From: Pectinophora gossypiella
Lineage: Eukaryota; Arthropoda; Insecta; Lepidoptera; Gelechiidae
NCBI RefSeq assembly: GCF_024362695.1
Contig: NC_065421.1
Coordinates: 10,416,598 to 10,480,597 of the forward strand
Reading direction: 5' to 3'
Length of the DNA: 64,000 bases
How positions within the stretch are numbered: position 1 is the stretch's first letter; every line of letters begins with the position of its first letter. A program made the position numbers and the translations under genes. A model generated the notes under the pieces. That model ran no database searches. It was not told the DNA's origin and saw nothing but the letters and a program-made list of their open reading frames with translations. Positions 11,901-22,596 of this stretch are shown here, one piece after another.

Positions 11901-14900
11901 GGTCCACTCGGACCAAACGGTCCACTCGGACCAAATGGACCACTAGGACCAAATGGACCACTAGGACCTAACGGCCCACTTGGACAAAATGGACCAAATG
12001 GACAAAGCAATGGACCACAAGGACCAAGCTATGGACCACAAGGACCAAACAATGGACTTCAGGGACCATACGGACCACAAGGACCAGGAGCATCTGCTGC
12101 TTCAGCCGCTGCTTCAGCAAGTTCAATAAGTGGACCAAATAACGGACAAAACAATGGACCATACGAACAAAATGGTCCACTCGGACCAAACGGTCCTCTC
12201 GGACCAAATGGACCACTAGGACCAAATGGACCACTAGGACCTAACGGCCCACTTGGACAAAATGGACCAAACAATGGACCACAAGGGCCAAGCAATGGAC
12301 CACAAGGACCAAACAATGGACTTCAGGGACCATACGGACCACAAGGACCAGGAGCATCTGTTGCTTCAGCCGCTGCTTCAGCAAGTTCAACAAGTGGACC
12401 AAATAACAGACAAACCAATGGACCATACGAACAAAATGGTCCACTCGGACCAAACGGTCCTCTCGGACCAAATGGACCACTAGGACCAAATGGACCACTA
12501 GGACCTAACGGCCCAGTTGGACAAAATGGACCAAATGGACAAAGCAATGGACCACAAGGACTAAGCTATGGACCACAAGGACCAAACAATGGACTTCAGG
12601 GACCATTTGGACCACAAGGACCAGGAGCATCTGCTGCTTCAGCCGCTGCTTCAGCAAGGTCAACAAGTGGACCAAATAACGGACAAAACAATGGACCATA
12701 CGAACAAAATGGTCCACTCGGACCAAACGGTCCTCTCGGACCAAATGGACCACTAGGACCAAATGGACCACTAGGACCTAACGGCCCACTTGGACAAAAT
12801 GGACCAAACAATGGACCACAAGGGCCAAGCAATGGACCACAAGGACCAAACAATGGACTTCAGGGACCATACGGACCACAAGGACCAGGAGCATCTGTTG
12901 CTTCAGCCGCTGCTTCAGCAAGTTCAACAAGTGGACCAAATAACGGACAAAACAATGGACCATACGAACAAAATGGTCCACTCGGACCAAATGGACCACT
13001 AGGACCTAACGGCCCACTTGGACAAAATGGACCAAATGGACAAAGCTATGGACCACTAGGACCAAACGGTCCTCTCGGACCAAATGGACCACTAGGACAT
13101 AACGGCCCACTTGGACAAAATGGGCCAAACAATGGACCACAAGGATTAAACAATAGGCAAGTAGGTCCATACGGACCAGAAGCACCAGGATCTTCAGCTT
13201 CTGCAAGTGTTACTGCTACAAGCGGTGGAGAAATCATTGTTATAGAAAGACCCGAAATAGCCAAAGCAAATGCTTATGCTTCAAGTGGGTCATATGCACC
13301 AAATAACGGACAAAACAATGGACCATACAAACAAAATGGTCCACTCGGACCAAACGGTCCACTCGGACCAAATGGACTACTAGGACCAAATGGACCACTA
13401 GGACCTAACGGCCCACTTGGACAAAATGGACAAAGCAATGGATTACAAGGACCAAGCTATGGACCACAAGGACCAAACAATGGACTTCAGGGACCATACG
13501 GACCACAAGGACCAGGAGCATCTGCTGCTTCAGCCGCTGCTTCAGCAAGTTCAACAAGTGGACCAAATAACGGACAAAACAATGGACCATACGAACAAAA
13601 TGGTCCACTCGGACCAAACGGTCCTCTCGGACCAAATGGACCACTAGGACCACATGGACCACTAGGACCTAACGGCCCACTTGGACAAAATGGACCAAAC
13701 AATGGACCACAAGGGCCAAGCAATGGACCACAAGGACCAAACAATGGACTTCAGGGACCATACGGACCACAAGGACCAGGAGCATCTGCTGCTTCAGCCG
13801 CTGCTTCAGCAAGTTCAACAAGTGGACCAAATAACGGACAAAACTATGGACCATACGAACAAAATGGTCCACTCGGACCAAACGGTCCTCTCGGACCAAA
13901 TGGACCACTAGGACCAAATGGACCACTAGGACCTAACGGCCCACTTGGACAAAATGGACCAAACAATGGACCACAAGGGCCAAGCAATGGACCACAAGGA
14001 CCAAACAATGGACTTCAGGGACCATACGGACCACAAGGACCAGGAGCATCTGTTGCTTCAGCCGCTGCTTCAGCAAGTTCAACAAGTGGACCAAATAACG
14101 GACAAAACAATGGACCATACGAACAAAATGGTCCACTCGGACCAAACGGTCCTCTCGGACCAAATGGACCACTAGGACCAAATGGACCACTAGGACCTAA
14201 CGGCCCACTTGGACAAAATGGACCAAATGGACAAAGCAATGGACCACAAAGACCAAGCTATGGACCACAAGGACCAAACAATGGACTTCAGGGACCAGAC
14301 GGACCACAAAGACCAGGAGCATCTGCTGCTTCAGCCGCTGCTTCAGCAAGTTCAACAAGTGGACCAAATAACGGACAAAACAATGGACCATACAAACAAA
14401 ATGGTCCACTCGGACCAAACGGTCCACTCGGACCAAATGGACCACTAGGACCAAATGGACCACTAGGACCTAACGGCCCACTTGGACAAAATGGACCAAA
14501 TGGACAAAGCAATGGACCACAAGGACCAAGCTATGGACCACAAGGACCAAACAATGGACTTCAGGGACCATACGGACCACAAGGACCAGGAGCATCTGCT
14601 GCTTCAGCCGCTGCTTCAGCAAGTTCAATAAGTGGATCAAATAACGGACAAAACAATGGACCATACGAACAAAATGGTCCACTCGGACCAAACGGTCCTC
14701 TCGGACCAAATGGACCACTAGGACCAAATGGACCACTAGGACCTAACGGCCCACTTGGACAAAATGGACCAAACAATGGACCACAAGGGCCAAGCAATGG
14801 ACCACAAGGACCAAACAATGGACTTCAGGGACCATACGGACCACAAGGACCAGGAGCATCTGTTGCTTCAGCCGCTGCTTCAGCAAGTTCAACAAGTGGA

Positions 14901-16868
14901 CCAAATAACAGACAAACCAATGGACCATACGAACAAAATGGTCCACTCGGACCAAACGGTCCTCTCGGACCAAATGGACCACTAGGACCAAATGGACCAC
15001 TAGGACCTAACGGCCCAGTTGGACAAAATGGACCAAATGGACAAAGCAATGGACCACAAGGACTAAGCTATGGACCACAAGGACCAAACAATGGACTTCA
15101 GGGACCATACGGACCACAAGGACCAGGAGCATCTGCTGCTTCAGCCGCTGCTTCAGCAAGGTCAACAAGTGGACCAAATAACGGACAAAACAATGGACCA
15201 TACGAACAAAATGGTCCACTCGGACCAAACGGTCCTCTCGGACCAAATGGACCACTAGGACCAAATGGACCACTAGGACCTAACGGCCCACTTGGACAAA
15301 ATGGACCAAACAATGGACCACAAGGGCCAAGCAATGGACCACAAGGACCAAACAATGGACTTCAGGGACCATACGGACCACAAGGACCAGGAGCATCTGT
15401 TGCTTCAGCCGCTGCTTCAGCAAGTTCAACAAGTGGACCAAATAACGGACAAAACAATGGACCATACGAACAAAATGGTCCACTCGGACCAAATGGACCA
15501 CTAGGACCTAACGGCCCACTTGGACAAAATGGACCAAATGGACAAAGCTATGGACCACTAGGACCAAACGGTCCTCTCGGACCAAATGGACCACTAGGAC
15601 ATAACGGCCCACTTGGACAAAATGGGCCAAACAATGGACCACAAGGATTAAACAATAGGCAAGTAGGTCCATACGGACCAGAAGCACCAGGATCTTCAGC
15701 TTCTGCAAGTGTTACTGCTACAAGCGGTGGAGAAATCATTGTTATAGAAAGACCCGAAATAGCCAAAGCAAATGCTTATGCTTCAAGTGGGTCATATGCA
15801 CCAAATAACGGACAAAACAATGGACCAAGTGTACCGTATGGACCCCGCGGTTCAATCGGGCCAAATGCACCTTTAGGACCAAATGGACCACTAGGACCCA
15901 ACGGCCCACTTGGACAAAATGGACCAAATGGACTAAGCAATGGACCACAAGGACCAAATAATGGAGCTAGTGGACCATACGGACCAATCGGTCCTCTAGG
16001 ACCAAATGGACCACTTGGACCCAACGGCCCACTTGGACAAAATGGGTCAAATAATGGACCACAAGGATCAAACAATGGACTACAAGGACCATACGGACAA
16101 CAAGGACCAGGAGCATCTGCTGCTTCAGCCACTGCTTCAGCAAGTTCAACAAGTGGACCAAATAACGGACAAAACAATGGACCATACGAACAAAATGGTC
16201 CGCTCGGACCAAATGGTCCACTCGGTCCAAATGGACCTCTAGGACCAAATGGACCACTAGGACCTAACGGCCCACTTGGACAAAATGGACCAAATAGACA
16301 AAGCAAGGGACCACAAGGACCAAGCTTTGGACCACAAGGACCAAACAATGGACTTCAGGGACCATACGGGCCACAAGGACCAGGAGCATCTGTTGCTTCA
16401 GCCGCTGCTTCAGCAAGTTCAACAAGTGGACCAAATAACGGACAAAACAATGGACCATACGAACAAAATGGTCCACTCGGACCAAATGGACCTCTAGGAC
16501 CAAATGGACCACTAGGACCTAACGGCCCACTTGGACAAAATTGGTCAAATAATGGACCACAAGGACCAAATAATGGACCACAAGGGCCAAGCAATAGACC
16601 ACAAGGACCTAGCAATGGACCACAAGGATCAAACAATGGACTGCAGGTACCATACGGACCACAAATACCAGGAGCTGCCACTGCCGCCGCTGGTGCTGCC
16701 GCCTCGAGCGGACCATACGGTTCTAACGCTTCTGCCGGAACTTCAGTAGGATCCTCTTCGTATGCTCCATATGGATGGACAGGAGTCCGCAAGGCTTGCG
16801 TCCTCACCCGCAGACAGTTTGTTGTCAAGATTGGCACCCGCCGCAACCGTTGCACCACTTGCAACTAA
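2919..16868 (+). CDS. FibH: Fibroin heavy chain-like silk protein, copy 1 (collagen-like Gly-Pro-X core)
   Basis: Two exons: 2919-2960 (14 codons, [14 protein letters not shown]) and 3927-16868. Donor is CAG/GTAAGA, acceptor is TTCTAG/TAC, phase 0. The giant ORF has no usable ATG of its own, so the start is fixed by exon 1, downstream of a TATA box, as in Bombyx fibH. The product is about 4327 residues: signal peptide to about residue 18; non-repetitive N-terminal domain to about 95 (contains [17 protein letters not shown]); repetitive core to about 4255; C-terminal domain ending [15 protein letters not shown]...CTTCN. Cysteines at 4305, 4323 and 4326 match the 20th, 4th and 1st from the end in Bombyx, displaced slightly. 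By family knowledge the first bonds fibroin light chain and the others pair internally. The core is Gly-Pro-Leu/Gly-Pro-Asn tracts plus [13 protein letters not shown] segments. It should be secreted by the posterior silk gland as a structural fibre protein. Codons are strongly biased to GGA (Gly) and CCA (Pro). Confidence 0.95.
3005..3120 (+). repeat. Interspersed repeat shared with 42.8 and 50.6 kb
   Basis: The segment with ACGTAGGTCTAACAGAACG, TGCGATGGATGTAACTC and GATACAGTCGTGAG recurs in the opposite orientation at about 50618-50745 and partly at 42795-42850. It is a dispersed lepidopteran repeat of unknown class, here inside FibH-1 intron 1. Confidence 0.6.
3151..3471 (+). mobile_element. 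tRNA-derived SINE in FibH-1 intron
   Basis: The 5' part holds a tRNA-like B box (GGTTCGATTCCC, about 3181-3192). The body contains CACCTGATTGTCCGAAA and GGCACGTTAAGCCGTTGGTC. The 3' part reads CCTGTGCCCAGCAGTGGGACGT and ends in a GTAT simple tail. The same body occurs at 24950-25225 (+) and 62769-63007 (-). The CAGCAGTGGGACGT end resembles the 3' end of RTE-type LINEs elsewhere in the window, consistent with LINE-mediated mobilisation. Confidence 0.85.
5466..5528 (+). repeat. FibH-1 spacer family (six copies)
   Basis: The non-repetitive spacer reads [20 protein letters not shown] and follows an [12 protein letters not shown] lead-in. Its codons begin at 5466, 7143, 8214, 10443, 13227 and 15729. 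The last two copies have GE instead of EE. It is the only strongly charged and beta-branched sequence in the core, and it takes the position of the amorphous spacers of Bombyx fibroin. FibH-2 carries a related spacer. Confidence 0.9.
10788..15804 (+). repeat. Internal tandem segmental duplication of about 2.5 kb in FibH-1
   Basis: Copy A (about 10788-13298) and copy B (about 13299-15804) match at an offset of 2502 bp through rare shared variants. Examples are GLQGPSYG at 10938/13440, GPHGP at 11149/13651, GPDGPQRPG near 11795/14297, an I for T at 12123/14625, NNRQTNG at 12405/14907 and the GE spacer at 13227/15729. At the left edge the offset is 2511, because copy B lacks one GPN (9 bp). Both junctions fall in the common sequence encoding PNNGQNNGP, as expected for unequal crossing over. 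Confidence 0.88.
16735..16868 (+). other. FibH-1 conserved C-terminal domain and stop
   Basis: The tail begins [17 protein letters not shown] and ends RRNRCTTCN before TAA at 16866-16868. It is the only part of the mature protein with cysteines. It differs from the FibH-2 tail at three of 38 residues (A/G, T/S, V/F). Confidence 0.92.
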
Positions 16869-16950
16869 TTTTTCTAGCAATCGTTTCCTTTTTACTTTTT
16901 TATCTTTCTTATAGTTTTTCAATGGATACATCTTTATTTTCTTTGTGTTA

Positions 16951-16993
16951 AATAAAGTCTGGCATATAATCATTGTTTTTTTTTTTAAATAAA
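16951..16993 (+). terminator. FibH-1 polyadenylation signals
   Basis: AATAAA occurs at 16951-16956, 83 bases after the stop codon, and again at 16988-16993. The UTR around it (GGATACATCTTTAT, AATAAAGTCTGGCATA) is homologous to the FibH-2 3' UTR. Confidence 0.85.
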
Positions 16994-17017
16994 GTAAGAA
17001 AAAAGTAACATTTATTA

Positions 17018-17325
17018 TTTAGGGCACCACAGACAGTGATTACATAATACATATACATTACAATGACATTAAGCCCGACCGCCTATGGCGATCAATTATA
17101 CATATTGAAATGGTGTGCTCACATGCGCGCTATGTGCGAGGATCTTTTCCAATAAGATTGGCTATATAGCCACATGCGAGCACATGAACGTCGGAGTTCA
17201 AGCAGTCGCCGTAACCGAAATCATAATTATTAGTCATCATAATTACATTACATCAAAAGAGAAATGACGCACACATGAAATATTTTCTATATAGGAACAT
17301 GGAAAACGAACACAGAAACTATGCT
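17018..17325 (+). repeat. Interspersed repeat shared with 59.9-60.0 kb
   Basis: The ends (TTAGGGCACCACA..., ATTACATAATACATAT and GAAATATTTTCTATATAGGA, GAACACAGAAAC) match the reverse complement of about 59930-60045. The copy here has about 200 extra internal bases that the other copy lacks, so one has an insertion or the other a deletion. Confidence 0.6.
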
Positions 17326-17672
17326 GAAACTGTACTAATTTGCGCTATCTTACCCTAGTTTAGTTGATTTGGGAACATAGAGCAGATAAAGGAAAATATG
17401 ATTAGGAAAGCAGTATTAAAGCGCAGGTTGGCAGTAGAGGAAGACTTAGAAGGACGTCTTTTAACCAAATTGGAGATGTCCTTACAAAAGGTTTACGATA
17501 ACATACATTCTGTTAAACTGATCACATCTGGACACCTATTACTAGTCAGAAGTCACAGCCCTTCATAGTTACAAATAGCGAAAGGCGACTCAACGGTATT
17601 TTTTTTGTTCATTTTTATTTACTCGAAGGCAAGAATAAAGGAAAAAAGACCGTTAAAAAGATAACGTGATTA

Positions 17673-17733
17673 CGTGGAGATCCTTGGGGAGGCCTATGCC
17701 CAGCAGTGGGCGTCGTACGGCTGATGATGATGA
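17673..17733 (+). mobile_element. RTE-type LINE 3' terminus fragment
   Basis: The sequence encodes a tail like LGEAYAQQWASYG then stop, followed by a short GATGATGAT tail. It is the same 3' end as at 18187-18575. Confidence 0.7.
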
Positions 17734-18186
17734 TTGTACTTATCTATCTTTGAAGTAACTTGCGTGACGTTTGTAAGTTCGATCGTAGATGATGGTGCAT
17801 TGTTGTATTTCGGCTTATAAAAACTGAAACGAACGAAAAACCGAAAACATAACCTTTTTTCATAAGTACCTACACCTTTTTGACAGATTATTGTATTTTA
17901 TATTTAGAGGGTCGTACGACTGCAACATTACAGTATACATGAATAAATGAATTAGTCAAAATACGTGAAAATCGAATTGTTAATATTTTGTAGCATTAAC
18001 CGACTAAATTGAGTAGGTAGCTTTTCTTATACCATGATGCTTACTACCCGACCCGACATGGGTGTGAATTTATCATCATCTCCTTAGTGTTGTTCAGTTT
18101 CTCACGGGGTCCGTTTACTTGAATTTGAATTTATGCTTAAGATTAAATATATGTAGGTAAGTAGGTACTATATGTAGGTAGGTAAG

Positions 18187-18575
18187 GCCGCTTACTATGG
18201 GTCTCGTGAGGAGGCTCGGTGTCGCTCAGCGGGCAATGGAGAGAGCTATGCTCGGTATTTCCCTGCTCGATTGAATCAGAAATGAGGAGATCCGCAGGAG
18301 AACTAAAGTCACCGACATAGCTCGGAGAATTGCAAAGCTAAAGTGGCAGTGGGCAGGACACATAGCGAGGAGAACCGATGGCCGCTGGGGCGGAAAGGTT
18401 CTAGAATGGCGACCACGTGTCGGACGACGCTCAGTGGGTAGGCCCGCTACAAGGTGGACGATCTGGTGAAGGTCGCGGGAAGCCACTGGATGCGGGCAGC
18501 GGAGGACCGATCGTCGTGGAAATCCTTGGGGGAGGCCTATGCCCAGCAGTGGGCGTCGTACGGCTGATGATGATG
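18187..18575 (+). pseudogene. RTE-type LINE reverse-transcriptase C-terminal fragment
   Basis: The plus strand decodes with one in-frame stop and at least one frameshift to a typical RTE C-terminus. Recognisable pieces are IAKLKWQWAGHIARRTDGRW, VLEWRPRVGRRSVGRP and SLGEAYAQQWASYG, followed by a GATGATGAT tail. The stop follows ISLLD near 18270. It is 5' truncated and dead. The frames are not joined here. Confidence 0.8.
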
Positions 18576-18666
18576 ATGATGGGAAATAAGAAAAAATCTA
18601 GTGTCCGACTGAACTGTTGGATTCGGCAGGTTTCAGTGCTATAATTGAAGTTTCGGAATCGGCAGA

Positions 18667-18751
18667 TTTGTCCGGCCAAGTAGTTAACTACTTGGCATGG
18701 CATTAATGCCATCTGCGGCAAATCTACAATAAGTCACGTCAAAAAAAAAAA
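18667..18751 (-). repeat. Recurrent non-autonomous repeat (GCCGCAGATGGCATTA family), fragment
   Basis: The minus strand contains the core TTGTAGATTTGCCGCAGATG with the GGCCGGACAAA end. Other copies are at 21055-21405 (-), 22200-22533 (+), 24760-24935 (-), 45164-45269 (+), 46332-46385 (+), 60887-60947 (-) and 62390-62552 (+). No coding capacity is seen. Confidence 0.65.
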
Positions 18752-19209
18752 GATCTGTGTAATGATTAGTAATGAAGGATGGCGAGTGGAGTAATTACTT
18801 TGTTTGATTAGGGAAATTAAACTGTTTGTTTGAACATAAACTGGCATTTATATTTAGTTACCTAAGTAAGTAGAAAATGAAAAAAAAAAAAAGTTTTAGA
18901 AGTTTCGGTTTGGGCTTTGGCACCAATCTTGTTTTGGGCGGATACGGATGTTTTATTTTTAATATTTAAATAACTATTATAACAAATAGTCTTCTAATGC
19001 GTCACTTGAAGAACAATTAGTGAATAGAAGTATGAATAGGTATTTACGTATAAGTACATTACTTTTAATCGAATTTCTAATTTAATATGACCATTGATTT
19101 TTAGGTAAGTATGTTACTATTTGCAAAAGAGACAAGGTTTGACGTCAATAAATATTAAGTAACTTATACATTAGCTGCCGATAACTACCGATAAGATTTT
19201 TTACTAACC

Positions 19210-19325
19210 ACGCAGGGAACTCCAGGAAAAAGATGGCGTGACGAGGTGGGTCAGTTTATGGATGGTTTCAACAAGCTGGGAACAGGAAAGAATGGATGAA
19301 AAGAAGATACACCTTTTCCCAGGAA
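19210..19325 (+). pseudogene. LINE C-terminal fragment
   Basis: The plus strand encodes GTPGKRWRDEVGQFMDGFNK followed by an EWMKRRYTFSQEWD-like end, typical of the last residues of a LINE polyprotein. It is short and isolated. Confidence 0.5.
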
Positions 19326-19358
19326 TGGGACATCGATTAATAGCCATTAATAAGTTCT

Positions 19359-19615
19359 AATTACTATAAGATTAATGATTACCTAAATAATAAAAATGTC
19401 TGGTATTGAATGTGTTCCTCTAGTTATTAAATAACTTGTAATGTATATACCCTCATTGATTTAAAAGATGTGTTGCTGTTGCAGTTTCTTGTCATTTCTT
19501 CTCCTCAGCCATAACACCTTGCGAAATGACGTAAATTCAAAAATGATACATTGACCTTCAACAAGTTTATCCATGATTATTACGTTGAATAAATGATTCT
19601 GATTTTTGACTGTTT
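19359..19615 (+). repeat. Interspersed repeat shared with 51.1 kb
   Basis: The segment with AAAAATGTCTGGTATTGAA, TTCTCCTCAGCCATAACACC and TGACCTTCAAC is a direct-orientation match to about 51107-51320. It ends GAATAAATGATTCTGATTT, a typical LINE 3' tail in Lepidoptera. Class is inferred. Confidence 0.65.
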
Positions 19616-19923
19616 AAAATTTGTGTTATAAAATAGCTATGATAGGAGTTAATATAATAATAAACAAGTACCGTACTGTCCTTATTTTTAATGTTATGTA
19701 TGTATGGCCAACCTTATCGATTTACATACAGACTCACAAACCAACACAGAAGATACAGAAGTAATGTATCTCGTGTATGTAGATATGTGTATACAAGTGT
19801 ATACGTATATAAACGTAGTTTTTTGCCAACTGCCCCTACAATAACATAATCATGTCACAATTATACAGTATTGTTCAATATCTGTCAAAACATTTCATTC
19901 ATGCTTTTTATTACAAAAATAAA

Positions 19924-20189
19924 GACCTCAGTGGCCCAATGGCTGAGCATTGGGTTCACAATCTGGAGGTCCCGGGTTCGAATCCCGGTTGTGTGATTCT
20001 CAGTTTCGTTAGGACATTGCAAGCTGTTCACCTGATTGATCGAAATTAAGATTCGTGCTTTGGAAGGCACGTTAAGCAGTCTATCCCAGCTTCTATTTTC
20101 TTAAGTAACATGTAGTCGGTACATGAGCCATGTCAGAGGTCCTTGGCGGCTCAATAGATGAAATGATATTATACATACATACATACATA
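19924..20189 (+). mobile_element. tRNA-derived SINE
   Basis: Starts with a tRNA-like head (CTCAGTGGCCCAATGG, then B box GGTTCGAATCCC), has the CACCTGATTGATCGAAA and GGCACGTTAAGC body, and ends in a CATA tandem tail. Confidence 0.85.
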
Positions 20190-20607
20190 AACTAACGCCT
20201 ATTTCCCACCGGGGTAAGCAGATACTATAGAATTAAATTTGCTTCGATCCTGACACACTTCTCTTGCTTCCTCCACGTTCATCAATCGCTTCATACACGC
20301 ACGCCGGTTCAGAGTAGATCGTACTAAACCTTTTCCAAGGACATCTCCAATTTGGTCAATGTAAGTCTTTCTAGGACATTATGATATTATTATTTTTACA
20401 TCATTTTTATTAACAGTTGAAGTTTTACTAATGCTATAAGGTCGCATACAAAAATCAAATAACAATAAAGCCTATAGGCCATGTTTTATTATTAATATAA
20501 TGACGATATTATTGGTCTCAAAAACCACACGAGAAACGAATACAACAATGAAAGGACAAAAGTGTATGGGGGAAGTTATCAAAAGTATTTACTTAGATAA
20601 ATATATC

Positions 20608-20934
20608 TTCTTGTTCTATCGTGTGGGTTGTGAGGTGGATTACCAACCTCATCAACCCTCGTGTCAGGATTACTATTGAGCCGTAAAGGCCCCTGACATG
20701 ACTCATGTAACGACTACGTACATACATCAGTAAGTAATAACCGGAACCAACGGCTTAACGTGCCTTCCGAAGCAAGGATCGTCTTACTTTCGGACAATCA
20801 GGTGATCAGCCTGTAATGTCCTAACCAAACTAGGGATCACAAAGTGATTTTTGTGATGTGTCCCCTCCGGGATTTGAATTTGGGACCTCCGAATCGTAAG
20901 CCCAACGCTCAAACCACTAGACCACGGTGGCCGT
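20608..20934 (-). mobile_element. tRNA-derived SINE, full length
   Basis: The minus strand runs from a tRNA-like head (CGGCCACCGTGGTCTAGTGG) through the GGCACGTTAAGCCGTTGGTT body to a tail with GGTTGATGAGGTTGG and AACAAGAA. It shares full structure with 22597-22906 (-) and 60562-60881 (+). Confidence 0.85.
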
Positions 20935-20997
20935 TAGATAAATATATTACATAATTGTTTTACATTTCAGAACCAAATTACTAATTACCAAATGGTA

Positions 20998-21053
20998 ATA
21001 GTGTTTATACACTATGGTTGGTTATTTAACCAACCATAGTGTATAAACACTAT
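20998..21053. repeat. Perfect 56-bp palindrome
   Basis: The arms at 20998-21024 and 21027-21053 are 27 bases each and exactly complementary, separated by TT. They contain GTGTTTATACACTATGG and its complement. The palindrome lies between a SINE and a recurrent repeat. Confidence 0.9.
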
Positions 21054-21054
21054 G

Positions 21055-21405
21055 CTAGCTCACCTGGCTTACGATCCCGACGACCCGATTACTCGAGCCA
21101 TAGAGGCGGCCAATCAGCTCGCGACACCAAACACTTCAGAACCCTGATACCGACCCCGCCGGCGTGGTCGACGATTTCCCTCATTCAGCGCTTATTGCTA
21201 TCGACCCACTAGGGTCGATTAATTCTTTCAAATATTCTTCCTTTCAGACGATGCTCTGAGCCGAGGTTCGCGCCCAACTGGGCACCCTCGGGCCTATTGT
21301 CTTAAATTTTGTACCAGGCGAGACCCCTCAACGCTCCCCACTTTTCCGGCCAAGTAATTAATGCCATCTGCGGCAAATCTACAATAAGTAACTTCAAAAA
21401 AAAAA
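21055..21405 (-). repeat. Recurrent non-autonomous repeat, long copy
   Basis: The minus strand reads TTGTAGATTTGCCGCAGATG, then GGGTGCCCAGTTGGGCGCGA, then a region with GATCGTAAGCC. It is near full length and inverted relative to the copy at 22200-22533. The flank 21470-21600 carries a further broken piece. Confidence 0.7.
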
Positions 21406-21705
21406 CTGGCTGGGTGCTGGGTAAACATTTTGTTGATAGCGCGATGGTGGTGATCCCATGGTATTCTTGTGAGATATGGTTCTTCGCCACACGAAAATCT
21501 GTAACAGAGCAGCAGATCATATGTTTGGTCGAAGAGAATGCGACGAATGCGTTTTCGATTTGCGTGAAATCTACAATAAGTCACGACAAAAAAAGAAAAT
21601 ACAAGAAGAGCGTGCGTGTGGTGAAGGAGTCTCTTCATATTCAGTATTTGACTGGGTCAAATATAAATTTTAAAAATGCCAATCCAGAAAAAAAGACTCA
21701 AAAAA

Positions 21706-21860
21706 TTCAATCTCATTTTACTGTTCTACATGTTTTCGAATTTTATATTTTATGAATTTCGTTTGTCCACTTTTATTGATGACGTCACAGGACGATATTT
21801 CCATACAAGTACCAAAGAAAACTTTCTCATTTGACTAGGTTATCAAGTAGCCTGTTGATG
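21706..21860 (-). repeat. Interspersed repeat shared with 50.75 kb
   Basis: The reverse complement (CCTGTGACGTCATCAATAAA flanked by ATGAGA and AAATGAGATTG) matches about 50750-50935 on the plus strand. Confidence 0.6.
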
Positions 21861-22199
21861 CCAAAACTCACACAAAACAAACTCTCAGTGGCAAAATAAT
21901 CGTACACTGAAAATTAAAAAACACGTTAATGATATTTATGACTTTATGCCGCTATTTGTCTGTGCTTAGCTAAAGAAAAATATTATAATTAAGTATATTT
22001 AATTAAGGTGCAGTACTCACTACTTATTAAAACTTAGTATATCTTATATTATAAAACTAAATATTGGAAAGTGTGTGAAAATCACTTAAAAATTATGTTT
22101 TAGTGTCATTGCCATTACACAGAATTGTTAGTGATGGCAAACAGGCTCAAAGGCTTATTACTTATAATCTTCTTCTATCGTATGAATTGTGAGATTTTT

Positions 22200-22533
22200 T
22201 TTTCGACGGGACTTATTGTAGATTTGCCGCAGATGGCATTAACTACTTCGCCGGACAAATGGGGAGCGCTGAAGGGTCTCACCCGGTACAACGATTAAAC
22301 ATGCCTGAGGGTGCCCAGTTGGGCGCGAACCTCCGCTCAGGGCGTCGTCTGAGTTAATTGACCGACGAAGAATTAATCGACCCTAGTGGGCCGATAGCGA
22401 TAAGCGCTGAATGAGGGAAATCGTCGACCACCCGGCGGGGTCGGTATCGGGGTCCTGAAGTGTTTGGTGTCGCGAGCTGATTGGCTGCCTCTATGGCTAG
22501 AGTAATCGGGTCGTCGGGATCGTATAACGAATT
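22200..22533 (+). repeat. Recurrent non-autonomous repeat, long copy
   Basis: It starts at a T-rich run and GACTTATTGTAGATTTGCCG and ends near GGGTCGTCGGGATCGTATAA. With the 21055-21405 copy it forms an inverted pair about 800 bp apart. Confidence 0.7.
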
Positions 22534-22596
22534 GTGAGGTGAATTACCAACCCCGTCAACCCATCCATCCATTTATAATTATTTAAAAACAGTTTA

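Larger units (their letters stand above)
4440..16650 (+). repeat. FibH-1 repetitive core
   Basis: About 38 modules, most of 264 or 273 bp (88 or 91 residues), are arranged head to tail. Each has three parts: an Ala/Ser segment ([15 protein letters not shown] or the V variant), a linker ([14 protein letters not shown]), and a run of GPL and GPN triplets ending GPLGQN, followed by [15 protein letters not shown] sequence. The longest triplet runs have 12 uninterrupted Gly-X-Y triplets. The 9-bp length difference between module types comes from [10 protein letters not shown] versus GPNNGPQ. Six spacers interrupt the array. Because the array is nearly stop-free in several frames, it produces many meaningless shadow ORFs on both strands. 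Confidence 0.95.

Noticed and set aside
4540..16520. FibH-1 as a true collagen gene
   Set aside because: Triplets are repeatedly broken, and the exon 1, N-terminal domain and three-cysteine C-terminus are those of fibroin heavy chain.
4064..16864. Dozens of 60-190 codon ORFs on the minus strand and in other plus frames of FibH-1 (for example [16 protein letters not shown] and MDKMDQ-type proteins)
   Set aside because: They repeat with the same period as the silk modules and exist only because GGACCA-type repeats lack stops in several frames. No independent start, promoter or domain.
19924..20000. A functional tRNA gene
   Set aside because: The B box and the tRNA-like head belong to a SINE; a complete cloverleaf with acceptor pairing is not apparent. 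The same holds for the other SINE heads.
21309..21755. 148-codon plus-strand ORF
   Set aside because: It crosses the recurrent repeat and another dispersed repeat, with no recognised domain.
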